From NCBI GenBank assembly GCA_937889645.1, contig CALBZE010000069.1:1-64000 (forward strand): DNA of 64,000 nucleotides, read 5' to 3'. Within the stretch, counting starts at the first letter, position 1. Every line of letters starts with the position of its first letter. The notes below the pieces were generated by a model. That model was not told the origin of the DNA. It saw nothing but the letters and a program-made list of their open reading frames with translations, and searched no databases. Positions 23,554 to 33,021 of the stretch are shown here, piece by piece. The position numbers and the translations under genes are program-made. This stretch comes from an uncultured bacterium (GTDB taxonomy: Bacteria; Gemmatimonadota; Gemmatimonadetes; Longimicrobiales; RSA9).

Positions 23554-25266
23554 ATGACGAACCCCACGCCCGACGTACGGCCCGATGCCGCCGGCGCGCG
23601 CGCTCGACCCGCCGGACACACCGACGCCCGCCCGGCCGCGCCCAACGACGCCAGCGACGCCCGGAGCGACGCCCGCCCGGCCGCGGACGACGCCCGCACG
23701 GCCGCGGACGACGCCCGCACGGCGGCAGACGACCCCCGCGCGGCAGCCACCGAGGCGGGCAGCGGCGCCCTCGCCCCCGGCGAGCGACTGCTGATCGTCC
23801 GGCTGGCGGGCGAGTTCACGATCAAGTCGCGGCGGACGCAACAGACGCTGCGGCGGGCGCTCGTGCGCAACCTGCGCGACGCGCTGGACACGACGGGCGA
23901 GCCGTACGAGCTGGACGCGCAGTTCCGGCACATCGTCGTGCGGTCGCGGTCGGAGCGGGCGCCGGAGGTGCTGACGCGGGTCTTCGGCGTGAGCGGGATC
24001 TCGGTGGTCGAGGCGGTCGTCGCGCCGACGCTGGACGAGATCGTGCGCGTCGGACGGGAGCTGTTCCACGACCGTGTGGTCGGGCGGAAGTACGCCGTGC
24101 GGGCGCGCGTTCGGGGCGGCGGGCGCCTCTCCTCGCGGGACATCATGGTCGAGCTGGGCGCTGCGCTGAATCCGGGCGCGAAGGTCGACCTGGACGACCC
24201 GGACGTGACGGTCCACGTCGAGGTGCGGGAAGACGAGGCGTGGCTCTTCGCGGAGCAGCTCCAGGGCGCGGGCGGGCTCCCGCTCGGCGTCGAGGGGAAC
24301 GCGATCGCGCTGCTGTCGGGCGGGTTCGACTCGCCCGTGGCGGCGTGGCTGATGCTCAAGCGCGGCGTCGCACTCGACTACGTCTTCTGCAACCTGGGCG
24401 GCGCCGCGTACGAGCGGGCGGTGCTGCAGGTCGCGAAGGTGCTGGCGGACGACTGGTCGTATGGCCGGCGGCCGCGGCTGCACATCGTCGACTTCGGCCC
24501 GGTCGTCGACCACATGCAGGGGCTCGTGAGGGAGCGGTACTGGCAGGTCGTGCTGAAGCGGCTGATGTACCGGACCGCATCGATGATCGGCCCGCAGCGC
24601 GACGCGCAGGCGATCGTGACGGGCGAGGCGATCGGGCAGGTGTCGTCGCAGACGCTGCACAACCTGCGGGCGATCGAGCCCGCGGCGTCGCTCCCGGTCT
24701 TCCGGCCGCTGCTGGGGTTCGACAAGGAGGAGATCATCGCGCGGGCGCGGACGATCGGCACGGCGTCGCTCTCGGAGAAGGTGAAGGAGTATTGCGCGAT
24801 CACGCCGGGGAAGCCGGTCACGGCGGCGTCGCCGGAGGCGGTCGACGCGGAGGAGGCGAAGCTGGACCTCTCGATCCTCGAGCGCGCCGTCGCCGAGCGG
24901 AAGGTGCTCGACATCCGCGCGCTCACGCCGGCGGACCTGCACGAGCCCTACATCTTCACGGACGAGATCCCGCCGGACGCGGTCGTCATCGACTGCCGCC
25001 CCGAGCCGCAGTACGAGGCGTGGCACCTCCCGGGCGCGATCCATCGCGACGAGTACGACCTGCTCCGCGACGCGAAGCAGCTCGACCGCGACCAGACCTA
25101 CGTCCTGGTCTGCGCCGCCGGGCTCCGCACCGCGCACGTGGCGGAGGTGCTCCAGCGCGAGGGGTACGACGCGTACTCGTTCCGCGGCGGCGTGCGCGGG
25201 CTGCGGCGGTGGGCGGAGGAGCACGGACTCGTCGCGGGGGCGGACGGCGACGCGGACAGCCGCTGA
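23554..25266 (+). CDS. thiI: tRNA 4-thiouridine synthase ThiI with rhodanese domain
   Basis: Predicted 570-residue enzyme that makes 4-thiouridine in tRNA, and in many bacteria also passes sulfur to thiazole. Order: a disordered Ala/Asp-rich N-extension of about 75 residues (DDARTAA repeats); a ferredoxin-like/THUMP region (IKSRRTQQTLRRALVRNL, RVFGVSGISVVEAV); the PP-loop SGGFDSPVAAWLM at about 255; KEYCAITPGKP with the conserved cysteine (about 414); and a C-terminal rhodanese domain ending with the persulfide loop CAAGLRTAHVAE (cysteine about 520). Both catalytic cysteines of the long ThiI type are present. The extension is unusual. The ATG at 23554 has GGAG close upstream. Confidence 0.93.
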   Translation: MTNPTPDVRPDAAGARARPAGHTDARPAAPNDASDARSDARPAADDARTAADDARTAADDPRAAATEAGSGALAPGERLLIVRLAGEFTIKSRRTQQTLRRALVRNLRDALDTTGEPYELDAQFRHIVVRSRSERAPEVLTRVFGVSGISVVEAVVAPTLDEIVRVGRELFHDRVVGRKYAVRARVRGGGRLSSRDIMVELGAALNPGAKVDLDDPDVTVHVEVREDEAWLFAEQLQGAGGLPLGVEGNAIALLSGGFDSPVAAWLMLKRGVALDYVFCNLGGAAYERAVLQVAKVLADDWSYGRRPRLHIVDFGPVVDHMQGLVRERYWQVVLKRLMYRTASMIGPQRDAQAIVTGEAIGQVSSQTLHNLRAIEPAASLPVFRPLLGFDKEEIIARARTIGTASLSEKVKEYCAITPGKPVTAASPEAVDAEEAKLDLSILERAVAERKVLDIRALTPADLHEPYIFTDEIPPDAVVIDCRPEPQYEAWHLPGAIHRDEYDLLRDAKQLDRDQTYVLVCAAGLRTAHVAEVLQREGYDAYSFRGGVRGLRRWAEEHGLVAGADGDADSR

Positions 25267-25411
25267 GCCGCGTCGCCCGGGTGGTGACCGTCGAGCCGCC
25301 GCGGTCCGGCCGGGTCGGCCAGGCCGCGGCGCGAAACCTGCCAGGGGCGACGACGGCGCGGACGGGTCCGCGCCACTTTCGCATCGTCGTCTCTCCTACT
25401 ATATCACGAGC

Positions 25412-25882
25412 ATGAACCGGCGTCCTCTCATCCTGCGTGCCCACGCCCTCCTCGCCCTCGCCGCCCTGGCGCTGGGCGGATGGGCACAGGCGTCCGGCCT
25501 GCATGGCTGCGCGAGCCACCTCGCGGGCGGGCCGGAGGCGAGCCACATCGCCGCGCTGGTCGGGCACATGGCGCCCGCGGCGCACGATGGGCACGCATCG
25601 CACGACGCACCCGCCGCCAATCCGGCGCACGCCGCCCCCGCGCACGTCGACTCCCCGACGCCCACGCACCACGCGCCCGCGAGCGAGCACGACGGTGCGT
25701 GCACCTGCCTCGGCAATTGTTTTGCCGGCGCGGGGATCTCGCTCCCGGCGTACGCAACGGCGACCGCGCCGGCCGCGCGGGAGTCGGCGGTCACCGCGTC
25801 GCTCGAAGGCGACGTCGTCGCGCCGTTGGGCCGGGCGGCCTATCTCCTCCCCTACGCCACCGCACCTCCTATCCGGGCCTGA
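25412..25882 (+). CDS. small exported Cys/His-rich protein, possible metal handling
   Basis: Predicted 156-residue exported protein with an N-terminal signal (AHALLALAALALGGWAQASG). It has a histidine-rich middle (HIAALVGHMAPAAHDGHASH), the cysteine cluster DGACTCLGNCFAGAG and a C-terminal LGRAAYLLPYATAPP. Small proteins with a C-C-C cluster and a LPxATAPP tail often lie upstream of TonB receptors linked to copper. That is my recollection of context, not a named domain I can prove. It is 99 bp before the receptor gene and likely in its operon. Confidence 0.6.
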   Translation: MNRRPLILRAHALLALAALALGGWAQASGLHGCASHLAGGPEASHIAALVGHMAPAAHDGHASHDAPAANPAHAAPAHVDSPTPTHHAPASEHDGACTCLGNCFAGAGISLPAYATATAPAARESAVTASLEGDVVAPLGRAAYLLPYATAPPIRA

Positions 25883-25957
25883 TCTCGACGGATGACAGGC
25901 AAGCAGCTCCCACGCGGGCACCCCGTGACGGGCGGTCCGCGGGGGGGGCGTTGACGA

Positions 25958-25969
25958 ATTCCCGGGAAT
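25958..25969. promoter_or_regulatory. 12-bp palindrome upstream of the TonB receptor
   Basis: ATTCCCGGGAAT is a perfect palindrome that ends just before the AGGAGG ribosome binding site of the receptor gene. It could be an operator or a small hairpin affecting translation. There is no further support. Confidence 0.3.
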
Positions 25970-25981
25970 AGGAGGAATTCC

Positions 25982-28384
25982 GTGTACATATATCGTTGTA
26001 TTCGCGGCGAGGCCCGGCGCGCGGCCGGCTTCGTCGCCGCACTGCTCCTGCTGCTCTCCGTGCGGCCGGCGGCGGGGCAGGGGACGCAGTCCGAGGCCGC
26101 TCGGGCCGGCGACGGGGTACGCGCCGGCGCCATCCGCGGCGTCGTCGTCTCGGCCGAGGCGGGCGCGCCGCTCCCGCAGGTCCGCGTCTACGTCGACCGT
26201 ACGAACCTGGGCGCCACGACCGACGCGCGCGGCGCCTTCCACCTCGCGGGCGTCGAGCCGGGCGCGCACACGCTGGTCGCCGAGCTGATCGGCCGCCGGA
26301 CGGAGCGCGTCGCCGTGCGCGTGGAGGCGGGCCGCGTCGCCGAGGTCGAGGTGCGGCTCGCCGAGGAGGCGCTCGCGCTGCCGGCCGTCGTCGTCAGCAC
26401 GACGCGCGAGGCCGAGCGGCTCTCGAGCACGGCGGCGACGGTCGGCGTGGTCGAGGGCGTCGCGCTCCGCGAGCGTCGCGCGGCGCACCCGTCCGAGGTG
26501 CTGGGCGAGATCCCCGGCGTTTGGGTCAACGTGACGGGCGGCGAGGGGCACATGACGGCGATCCGCCAGCCGCTCACCACCGATCCCGTCTACCTCTACC
26601 TCGAGGACGGCGTCCCCACGCGCTCGACCGGGTTCTTCAACCACAACGCGCTCTACGAGATCAACGTCCCCCAGGCCGACAGGGTCGAGGTCGTGAAGGG
26701 GCCGGCGACGGCGCTGTACGGTAGCGACGCGATCGGCGGCGTCGTCAACGTCGAGACGCGGCCCGCGGTCGCGCAGCCGGGGATCGAGATGACGTTCGAG
26801 GGCGGTGGTTGGGTCGGCGACGACGCGCCCGGCTACGGCTGGTCGCGCTTCCTCGGCTCCGGCGCCTTCGTGTCGGGCGCGAACGGCGTGCGCATGGACG
26901 TGAACCTGACCCGCTCGGCCGGATGGCGCGAGGGGACCGACTACGACCGCCAGAGCGCGACGCTGCGCTGGGATCGCGACCTTTCGGGGATGTCGCGGCT
27001 CAAGACGGTGGTCGCGTGGTCGCGGATCGACCAGCAGACGGCCGGGGCGTCACGCCTCTCCGAGGCCGATTACCGCGACCGCCCGACGCGCAACCTGACG
27101 CCGATCTCGTTCCGCGAGGTGGACGCGCTGCGCGCCTCGGTCGCCTACGAGCGGCGGACGGACCGCTCGCTGCTCAGCGTCACTCCGTTCGCGCGGTACA
27201 ACACGATGGACATCCTGCCGAACTGGTCGCTCTCGTACGACCCGGCGGTCTGGGAGACATCGAACCGCTCGCTCGGCGCGCTGATCAAATACCGCCACGA
27301 CTTCGACCGGCTCGATGCGCGGCTCATCGCCGGCGTGGACGTGGACTGGAGCCCCGGCGAGCACGTGGAGCGCGCCGTCATGCCGACGCGCGTGGATGGG
27401 GTCTTCGTCGATTACGCCGAAGGCGACGTCATCTACGACTACGACGTCGCGTTCCTGGGCGTCTCGCCCTACCTCCACGCCGAGGCCTCACCGCTGCCGC
27501 GGCTGCGCGTGACCGCGGGGGTGCGCTTCGACCGCGTCGGCTACGACTACGAGAACCACCTGGGCCCGCTGGACACCGGCCGGCACCGCCGCCCGGCGAG
27601 CACGACGGTCCGGTACTCGGAGCTGAGCCCGAAGCTCGGCGCCGCGTACGAGCTGGGTGGCGGCGCGAGCGTGTACGCGACCTACGGCCAGGGCTTCCGC
27701 GCACCTTCCGAGGGGCAGCTCTTCCGGCAGGGCGTGGCCGAGAACACCGTCGGGCTCGAGCCCGTCCGCGCACGCAACCTCGAGGTCGGCCTGCGCGGCA
27801 CGGTCGGCGAGCGGCTGCGCTGGGAACTGGCCGTCTATCGCATGTCCAAGCTGAACGACATCGTGACGTTCCAGCATTCGGACGACACGCGCGAGACGCA
27901 GAACGCGGGCGAGACGCTGCACCGCGGGGTCGAGGCCGGGCTCGCCGTCGCCATCGCCGACGGGCTCACCGCCGAGGCGACGTGGTCGTACGCGAAGCAC
28001 ACGTACGAGTCGTGGCGCCCGAACCCGACGACGGACTACGCGGGGCGCGAGATGGAGAGCGCGCCGCGCACGATCGGCGGTGCGTCGCTCCGCTACACGC
28101 CGCGCTTCTTCGAGGGCGCGAGCGCGACGCTCGAGTGGCGCCACCTCGGCGAGTACTGGCTCGACGCGGCCAACACCGAGAAGTACGACGGCCACGACCT
28201 CTTCAACTTGCGCGCGTCGTACGACGTCCGGCCGGGCGCGACGCTCTTCGTCCGCGTCCAGAACCTGACCGACGCACGCTACGCCGAGAACGCGGGGTAC
28301 AGCGCCTTCCTCGGCCGTGAGTTCGCGCCCGGCAACCCGCGGACGCTGTACGCCGGGCTCCAGCTGTCGTTTGGGAGGAATTGA
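25982..28384 (+). CDS. TonB-dependent receptor with carboxypeptidase-like domain
   Basis: Predicted 800-residue outer-membrane receptor. It starts at GTG 25982, six bases after AGGAGG. It has a signal (FVAALLLLLSVRPAAGQ), then a carboxypeptidase regulatory-like domain (IRGVVVSAEAGAPLPQVRVYV, GAFHLAGVEPGAHTLVAEL). The plug follows (PSEVLGEIPGVWVN, VEVVKGPATALYGSDAIGGVVNV), then the barrel, which ends FLGREFAPGNPRTLYAGLQLSF with the terminal aromatic typical of BAM substrates. The plug sequence GGEGHMTAIRQPLTTDPVYLYLEDGVPTR is distinctive. Together with the neighbouring Cys/His-rich secreted proteins it suggests a metal substrate such as copper. Its TGA overlaps the next ATG (TGATG), so translation is coupled. 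Confidence 0.9.
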   Translation: MYIYRCIRGEARRAAGFVAALLLLLSVRPAAGQGTQSEAARAGDGVRAGAIRGVVVSAEAGAPLPQVRVYVDRTNLGATTDARGAFHLAGVEPGAHTLVAELIGRRTERVAVRVEAGRVAEVEVRLAEEALALPAVVVSTTREAERLSSTAATVGVVEGVALRERRAAHPSEVLGEIPGVWVNVTGGEGHMTAIRQPLTTDPVYLYLEDGVPTRSTGFFNHNALYEINVPQADRVEVVKGPATALYGSDAIGGVVNVETRPAVAQPGIEMTFEGGGWVGDDAPGYGWSRFLGSGAFVSGANGVRMDVNLTRSAGWREGTDYDRQSATLRWDRDLSGMSRLKTVVAWSRIDQQTAGASRLSEADYRDRPTRNLTPISFREVDALRASVAYERRTDRSLLSVTPFARYNTMDILPNWSLSYDPAVWETSNRSLGALIKYRHDFDRLDARLIAGVDVDWSPGEHVERAVMPTRVDGVFVDYAEGDVIYDYDVAFLGVSPYLHAEASPLPRLRVTAGVRFDRVGYDYENHLGPLDTGRHRRPASTTVRYSELSPKLGAAYELGGGASVYATYGQGFRAPSEGQLFRQGVAENTVGLEPVRARNLEVGLRGTVGERLRWELAVYRMSKLNDIVTFQHSDDTRETQNAGETLHRGVEAGLAVAIADGLTAEATWSYAKHTYESWRPNPTTDYAGREMESAPRTIGGASLRYTPRFFEGASATLEWRHLGEYWLDAANTEKYDGHDLFNLRASYDVRPGATLFVRVQNLTDARYAENAGYSAFLGREFAPGNPRTLYAGLQLSFGRN

Positions 28385-29820
28385 TGGTGACGATGAAGCG
28401 AACGAAGGGCGGGGCGGCCGCGGCCGGCGGTTCGGTCTCCGTGCTGGGCGACGTGGCGGCCGCCCGCCGACGCGCGAGTCTCCGTCCGCAGCGGGGCGTG
28501 ATCCCCTGCTGCCTCGCTGCGCTTCTGGTGGCCGGCTGCTCCATGCAGCCGGCCGCACCGGAGGTCACGCTCGCGACCGTCGCCGACGGGGGCGCCACGC
28601 ACCCGACGGTGGCGATCGACCCGACGCGCGGCGCGGTCTACGTCGCCTGGGTCGGCACGCCCGACGCCGACGGCCGCGCCGACGTCTACCTCGCCCGCAG
28701 CGACGACGGCGGCGCGACCTACGGTGCGCCCGTCCGCGTAAACCACATCCCCGGCGACGCCGCGCCGCACGCCCAGGCACCGGCGCAGGTCGTCGTCGGT
28801 CCGGACGGGACGGTCTACGTGGTGTGGCAGAACAACACCAAGATCGAGGGCCGGCGCTTCCCCGCCAGCGACCTGCGCCTCGCCCGCTCGCGAGACGGCG
28901 GCCGCAGCTTCGAGCCCGCCGTCTACGTGAACGACGACGCCGGCGGCCTGCCGGCATCGCATACCTTTCACGACGTCGCCGTGCTCCCCGACGGCACCGT
29001 GCTGGTCTCGTGGATCGACGGGCGGGCGCGGGCGGCAGCCGAGGCCGCGGCGGCGAGTGCCAGCGGGAGCGGCGCGCGGGCGCAGGCAGCGGAGGCGGCG
29101 CACCACGGCGGGCACGGCGGACACGGCGCCGACGACGAACCCAGCTCGCAGATCCGCGTCGCGCGGTCGCTCGACGGCGGCCGCTCGTTCGGCCCGAGCG
29201 TCGTCGTCGCCGAGCAGGCGTGCCCATGCTGCCGGACGTCGCTCGCCGTCGGGCCATCGGGCGAGGTGTACCTGGCGTGGCGGGCGGTGTTCGGCGGCAG
29301 CATCCGCGACATCGTCGTCGCCCGCTCCGACGACGGCGGCCGCTCGTTCCGCCCCGCGCTCCCGGTCCACGACGATGGCTGGCGGATCGACGCCTGCCCC
29401 CACGCCGGCCCGTCCGTCGCCGTCGACGAGGAGGGGCGCCTCCACGCCGCGTGGTTCACCGGCGCCGAGGGGCGCGCGGGCGTATTCCACGCCGTCTCGA
29501 CCGACGGCGGGCGAACGTTCCGCTCGCCGGCCGCGCTCGCCCGCGCCGAACTGGTCGCGCCGTCGCAGGCGAAGCTGGACGCCGCGAGCGGCGCCGTCTG
29601 GCTGGCGTGGGAGGACCGGACCGGCCCCGAGCGCCGGCTTCGCATCGGGCGCGCGAGCGACGGCGCCGCGCCCCGGGCCCTCGATATCGCCCTCGGCGCC
29701 GGAGCGGCGCCAGCGGTCGCCGCGACGGACGACGCGGCCGTCGTCGTGTGGCTCGAGGAGGAAGCGGTCAGGAGCGCGGTGGTGGGGAGGCTGCCCGAGG
29801 CGCTGGTGGCGACGCCGTAG
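28384..29820 (+). CDS. BNR-repeat (sialidase-fold) lipoprotein with CPCC motif
   Basis: Predicted 478-residue lipoprotein. The ATG overlaps the receptor's stop, and GGAGG lies five bases before it. Lipobox: CLAALLVAGC-SMQ. The mature part has several Asp-box/BNR repeats (SDDGGATYG, SRDGGRSFEP, SLDGGRSFGP, SDDGGRSFRP, STDGGRTFRSP), giving a six-bladed sialidase-like propeller. It also has EQACPCCRTSLAVG and IDACPHAGPSVAV, whose cysteines and histidine could bind metal or form disulfides, and a HHGGHGGHG insert. Sialidase activity is doubtful, since no catalytic Arg triad or FRIP motif is recognised. As part of the receptor operon it may be a substrate-binding partner. Confidence 0.75.
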   Translation: MVTMKRTKGGAAAAGGSVSVLGDVAAARRRASLRPQRGVIPCCLAALLVAGCSMQPAAPEVTLATVADGGATHPTVAIDPTRGAVYVAWVGTPDADGRADVYLARSDDGGATYGAPVRVNHIPGDAAPHAQAPAQVVVGPDGTVYVVWQNNTKIEGRRFPASDLRLARSRDGGRSFEPAVYVNDDAGGLPASHTFHDVAVLPDGTVLVSWIDGRARAAAEAAAASASGSGARAQAAEAAHHGGHGGHGADDEPSSQIRVARSLDGGRSFGPSVVVAEQACPCCRTSLAVGPSGEVYLAWRAVFGGSIRDIVVARSDDGGRSFRPALPVHDDGWRIDACPHAGPSVAVDEEGRLHAAWFTGAEGRAGVFHAVSTDGGRTFRSPAALARAELVAPSQAKLDAASGAVWLAWEDRTGPERRLRIGRASDGAAPRALDIALGAGAAPAVAATDDAAVVVWLEEEAVRSAVVGRLPEALVATP

Positions 29821-30000
29821 CCGCCGGCGCCCGGCCCCGTCCCATGGGCTACCGTCCGCGTCCGCGCTCGCCCGGCCCGTTGCATGGACCACCCGCGCCA
29901 CAGCGCGTCCGCACCGGTTCCCGCCCGATCCCCCGGCTCGCGTCTTGCACCATATGTCGTTGCAAGAGCGTCGGTTACACTACCTCAGCCGGAGGGATGC

Positions 30001-30549
30001 ATGGCCGAGAGATCAACGGAACTGACCCGGTCGACCACGCCGGATAGCGGCCGGTCGACGAGGATGCGGACGGAGGTCCGACGCGGGCTCGGGGAGCGGC
30101 CGAACGGCCGGGCGCGGGTCTCTCCGCCGAAACGGACCGCGGCGCAGATCGCGTCGCTGGGGATGGGGATCGCGAGCCTGTCGCTCGGCGCGCTCGCCTT
30201 CGCGGCGCCTCTGGTGACCGGGAACCGCGACAAGGTGATCAATCTGCGCAAGGGCAAGCTGTTCGGCGTCTTCGCCATGAACCCGCCGCACGCGGCGGTG
30301 CACCTCGGGCTCGGCCTGGCCGGGATCCTGTGCTCGCGCTCGCAGAGTGCCTCGCGGGGCTACCTGGCGGCGTCGTCCGCAGGCCACGCGGCGCTGGCGA
30401 CCACGGGGTTCCTAGCGGGGCGCAAGCGGTCCGGGATCTACGAGGTCATGGGGATGGCGGTGAACACCGCCGACAACATCCTGCACGCGGCGTGGTGCGG
30501 CGCGTCGGCGCTCTTCGCGGCGCGGCCGCTGCTGATGCAGAGGGCGTAG
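30001..30549 (+). CDS. DUF4383-like small membrane protein
   Basis: Predicted 182-residue protein with GGAGGG upstream of the ATG. A basic N-terminus is followed by four membrane segments: IASLGMGIASLSLGALAFAAP, HAAVHLGLGLAGILCS, a third around GYLAASSAGHAALATTGFLAG, and NILHAAWCGASALFAA. The phrases LFGVFAMNPPHAAVHLGLG and MAVNTADNILHAA follow the two halves of the DUF4383 pattern (NPxHNxVH, N-DN-LH). The function is unknown. It stands alone between convergent neighbours. Confidence 0.65.
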   Translation: MAERSTELTRSTTPDSGRSTRMRTEVRRGLGERPNGRARVSPPKRTAAQIASLGMGIASLSLGALAFAAPLVTGNRDKVINLRKGKLFGVFAMNPPHAAVHLGLGLAGILCSRSQSASRGYLAASSAGHAALATTGFLAGRKRSGIYEVMGMAVNTADNILHAAWCGASALFAARPLLMQRA

Positions 30550-30649
30550 GCGTGGCGGAGGCGACGGGGGTCGGGGGAGCGCACAATGGCCGCCGGAGGA
30601 GCCACCCGGCCGGCGCCCGGCGTGTAGCCGCCGCGGACGTCCGGCCCCG

Positions 30650-31429
30650 CTAGATCAGCGACCTCCCCTGCCCCCCGTCCACCGCCAGGCACGCGCCGGT
30701 CACGAGGCTCGCGCGCGGCGAGGCGAGGTAGGCGACGAGGCTCGCGACCTCCTCGGGCCGCCCGAAGCGGCCGAGCGGCAGGTTCTCCTCGACGAAGCGC
30801 TCGATCGCCTCTGGATTCTCCTTCATGCGCCGGTCCCACCCGCCGCCGGGGAAGAGGATCGAGCCCGGCGCGACGCTGTTCACCCGGATCCCGCGAGGCG
30901 CGAGCTCGAGGGCGAGCACGTCGGCGGTGGCGATGACCGCGGCCTTGGCCGCGGTGTAGCTCGTCCGGCCGGCTCCGCCGGTCTCGCGGCCCCAGACCGA
31001 GGAGACGAAGATGATCGAGCCGCCGCCCCGCGCCTCGAGGTGCGGGATCGCGCGCCGCGCGATGCGAACGCCGGAGAGCAGGTTCAGCTCGAGGATGTAA
31101 CGCCAGTCGTCGTCGGTCGACTCCTCGAACGGCTTGTGCCGGCTCCCGCCGACGTTGTTGACGACGACATCGAGCCCGCCCAGCTCGCGGGCGGCGTCGT
31201 CGACGAAGCGGTTCGCGGCGTCCGCGTCGGTGACGTCGACGGCGCGGGCGAAGACGCGGCCGCTCCCGAGTTCCTCGAACTCGGCGGCCGCCGCCTCGAG
31301 CGGCTCGGGAGAGCGCGCGCAGATCGCCAGGTGGCACCCCTCGGCGGCGAGAGCCGCGGCGATCGCCTTGCCAATCCCCCGGCTCGCGCCCGTGACCAGC
31401 GCGATGCGGTCCTTCAGCTCAAGATCCAT
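30650..31429 (-). CDS. short-chain dehydrogenase/reductase (FabG-like)
   Basis: Predicted 259-residue cytoplasmic NAD(P)H oxidoreductase. The cofactor motif TGASRGIGKA (about 14-23), NNVGG (about 90), the catalytic serine (IIFVSSVWG, about 140) and SYTAAKAAV (Tyr/Lys about 156/160) are all present. It ends in the classical TGACLAVDGG tail. Substrate specificity cannot be told; 3-oxoacyl-ACP reductase-like annotation is by fold only. No ribosome binding site is obvious before the ATG. It is divergent from the deaminase gene. Confidence 0.88.
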   Translation of the reverse strand: MDLELKDRIALVTGASRGIGKAIAAALAAEGCHLAICARSPEPLEAAAAEFEELGSGRVFARAVDVTDADAANRFVDDAARELGGLDVVVNNVGGSRHKPFEESTDDDWRYILELNLLSGVRIARRAIPHLEARGGGSIIFVSSVWGRETGGAGRTSYTAAKAAVIATADVLALELAPRGIRVNSVAPGSILFPGGGWDRRMKENPEAIERFVEENLPLGRFGRPEEVASLVAYLASPRASLVTGACLAVDGGQGRSLI

Positions 31430-31671
31430 GAGGGAAGCATGCGCGGTCCGCGGCGTCGGGGCAAGGCGGGGGCGCGGGCGACGGCCCGTGGCCGTCCGTC
31501 ATCGGTAGCGCCGTCGCGCCCGGCCGCGAGGCCCGCGCCGGCGCCCACCGCTACTGGAGGATCGCGGGGCGCGGGGATAGTATTGTCGAGGCTGTGGCCT
31601 CATTCGGGCGGCCAGTCGCCGGCACCGGCCGCCGATCGCATAAGATTTGGAGTCTGACCGTCTACGATTAC

Positions 31672-32235
31672 ATGCACGCCCTCGAGTTCGAGCTCCCCGC
31701 CTGGATCGACGACGTCGTCGATTGGGACCGGCCGTACCCGACCATCGAGGATCGGGTCGGGCTGGCGATCCGGCTCTCGCGGGAGAACGTCGAGCGCGAC
31801 GGCGCGGGGCCGTTCGGCGCGGCGGTCTTCGAGACGGATACGGGGCGCCTCGTCGCCGTCGGCGTCAATCGCGTCGTCCCGGAGCGGAACAGCATTCTGC
31901 ACGCGGAGGTCGTGGCGCTGATGTTCGCGCACCGGCGCACGGGCTGGTACGCCCTCAACGGCGGGGGCTTGCCGTCGCACGACCTGGCGACGTCGTGCGA
32001 CCCGTGCGCGATGTGCCTCGGCGCCACCCTCTGGAGCGGCGTGCGCCGCGTCCTCGCCGCGGCCGACCGGGAGGACGCGATGGCCGTCGGGTTCGACGAG
32101 GGGCCGGTGTTCCCCGAGTCGCTCGCGTACCTGGAAGATCGCGGGATCGAAATCGTGCGCGGAATTCGGCGCGCCGAGGCGCGCGCGGTGCTCGAGGCGT
32201 ACGTCGGGCGCGGCGGGCGGATCTACAACGGGTGA
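31672..32235 (+). CDS. nucleoside/guanine deaminase family protein
   Basis: Predicted 187-residue zinc-dependent deaminase of the CMP/dCMP deaminase superfamily: NSILHAEVVAL carries the zinc histidine and catalytic glutamate (His about 78), and SCDPCAMCLGATLWSG the two zinc cysteines (about 109 and 112). The length and C-terminal helix (ARAVLEAYVGRGGRIYNG) resemble bacterial guanine deaminase-like enzymes. The start is uncertain: I use the ATG at 31672, which has no Shine-Dalgarno. A GTG at 31594 with weak GAGG would add 26 residues. TAAGAT at 31640 could be a -10 box. Confidence 0.82.
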   Translation: MHALEFELPAWIDDVVDWDRPYPTIEDRVGLAIRLSRENVERDGAGPFGAAVFETDTGRLVAVGVNRVVPERNSILHAEVVALMFAHRRTGWYALNGGGLPSHDLATSCDPCAMCLGATLWSGVRRVLAAADREDAMAVGFDEGPVFPESLAYLEDRGIEIVRGIRRAEARAVLEAYVGRGGRIYNG

Positions 32236-32400
32236 GCCGGCGGCCGGCGGACGTCGCTCGCGCGGGGGATTCGCGCCGGCCATCCGCGCTCGAGGGCGCC
32301 GGCGTTTTCGCGCCAGCCGGCCGCCGCGCCCCGGCGCGTCAGCGTTTTCGCGGCGGCGCGCGTCTGCTAAGCGTAAGTCCCACTTCATTCAGGGTGACGT

Positions 32401-33021
32401 ATGGCCAGCAGTGAGATCGGGGCGGCACCACCCCGGGCACGGCGCGGACGGGGGGCGGGGGCGCCGGACGCGTCGGCGGATTCGGCCGCCGCACCGACGT
32501 CTTCGCGGTCCCGGAGCGGCCTCGGCCGGGCGGCCGCCCGATTCATGTTCCACGCGCACCTCTGGCTTGGCGTGATCACGACCGGCGTCGTGATGGTGCT
32601 GTGCGTGACCGGGATCCTGCTCAACCACAAGCGCGCGCTCGGGCTCATGCCGGACGTGCCGCACGAGCCCAGCGGCGCCTTCGAGGACGCGCTCCCCCTC
32701 GCCGCGCTCGCCGACGCCGCCGCCCGCGCCGTAGGCCCGGAGATCGCCGCGGCCGGGATCGACCGCATGGACGTCCGCCCCGGCGATGGCCTCATCAAGG
32801 TCCGCTTCGACGACCGCGCCGTGACCGAGGTGACCGTCGACATCAACACGGGCGAGATCCTCGAGATCGGCGAGCGCAACGACGTCTTCCTCGAGAAGCT
32901 GCATTCCGGCGAGATCTTCGGCGACGGCTGGATCCTCCTCAGCGACATCGCCGCCGTCTCCATCGCGATCCTGATCATCAGCGGCTACTGGCTCTGGCTC
33001 TACCCGAGGGTGCGCAGATGA
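32401..33021 (+). CDS. PepSY-associated membrane protein
   Basis: Predicted 206-residue protein. After a disordered 40-residue N-terminus come one membrane helix (HLWLGVITTGVVMVLCVTGILLNH), a periplasmic PepSY-like domain (AGIDRMDVRPGDGLIKVRF, VTEVTVDINTGEILEIGER) and a second helix (ILLSDIAAVSIAILIISGYWLWLYPR). This is the short form of the PepSY_TM family found near iron- and heme-related reductases. AGGGTGA precedes the ATG. The stop overlaps the next start (ATGA), indicating a coupled pair. Confidence 0.8.
   Translation: MASSEIGAAPPRARRGRGAGAPDASADSAAAPTSSRSRSGLGRAAARFMFHAHLWLGVITTGVVMVLCVTGILLNHKRALGLMPDVPHEPSGAFEDALPLAALADAAARAVGPEIAAAGIDRMDVRPGDGLIKVRFDDRAVTEVTVDINTGEILEIGERNDVFLEKLHSGEIFGDGWILLSDIAAVSIAILIISGYWLWLYPRVRR

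Noticed and set aside
28384..29820. True exo-sialidase
   Set aside because: Asp-box repeats are present, but the catalytic arginine triad and FRIP motif are not seen; I call it a sialidase-fold propeller only.
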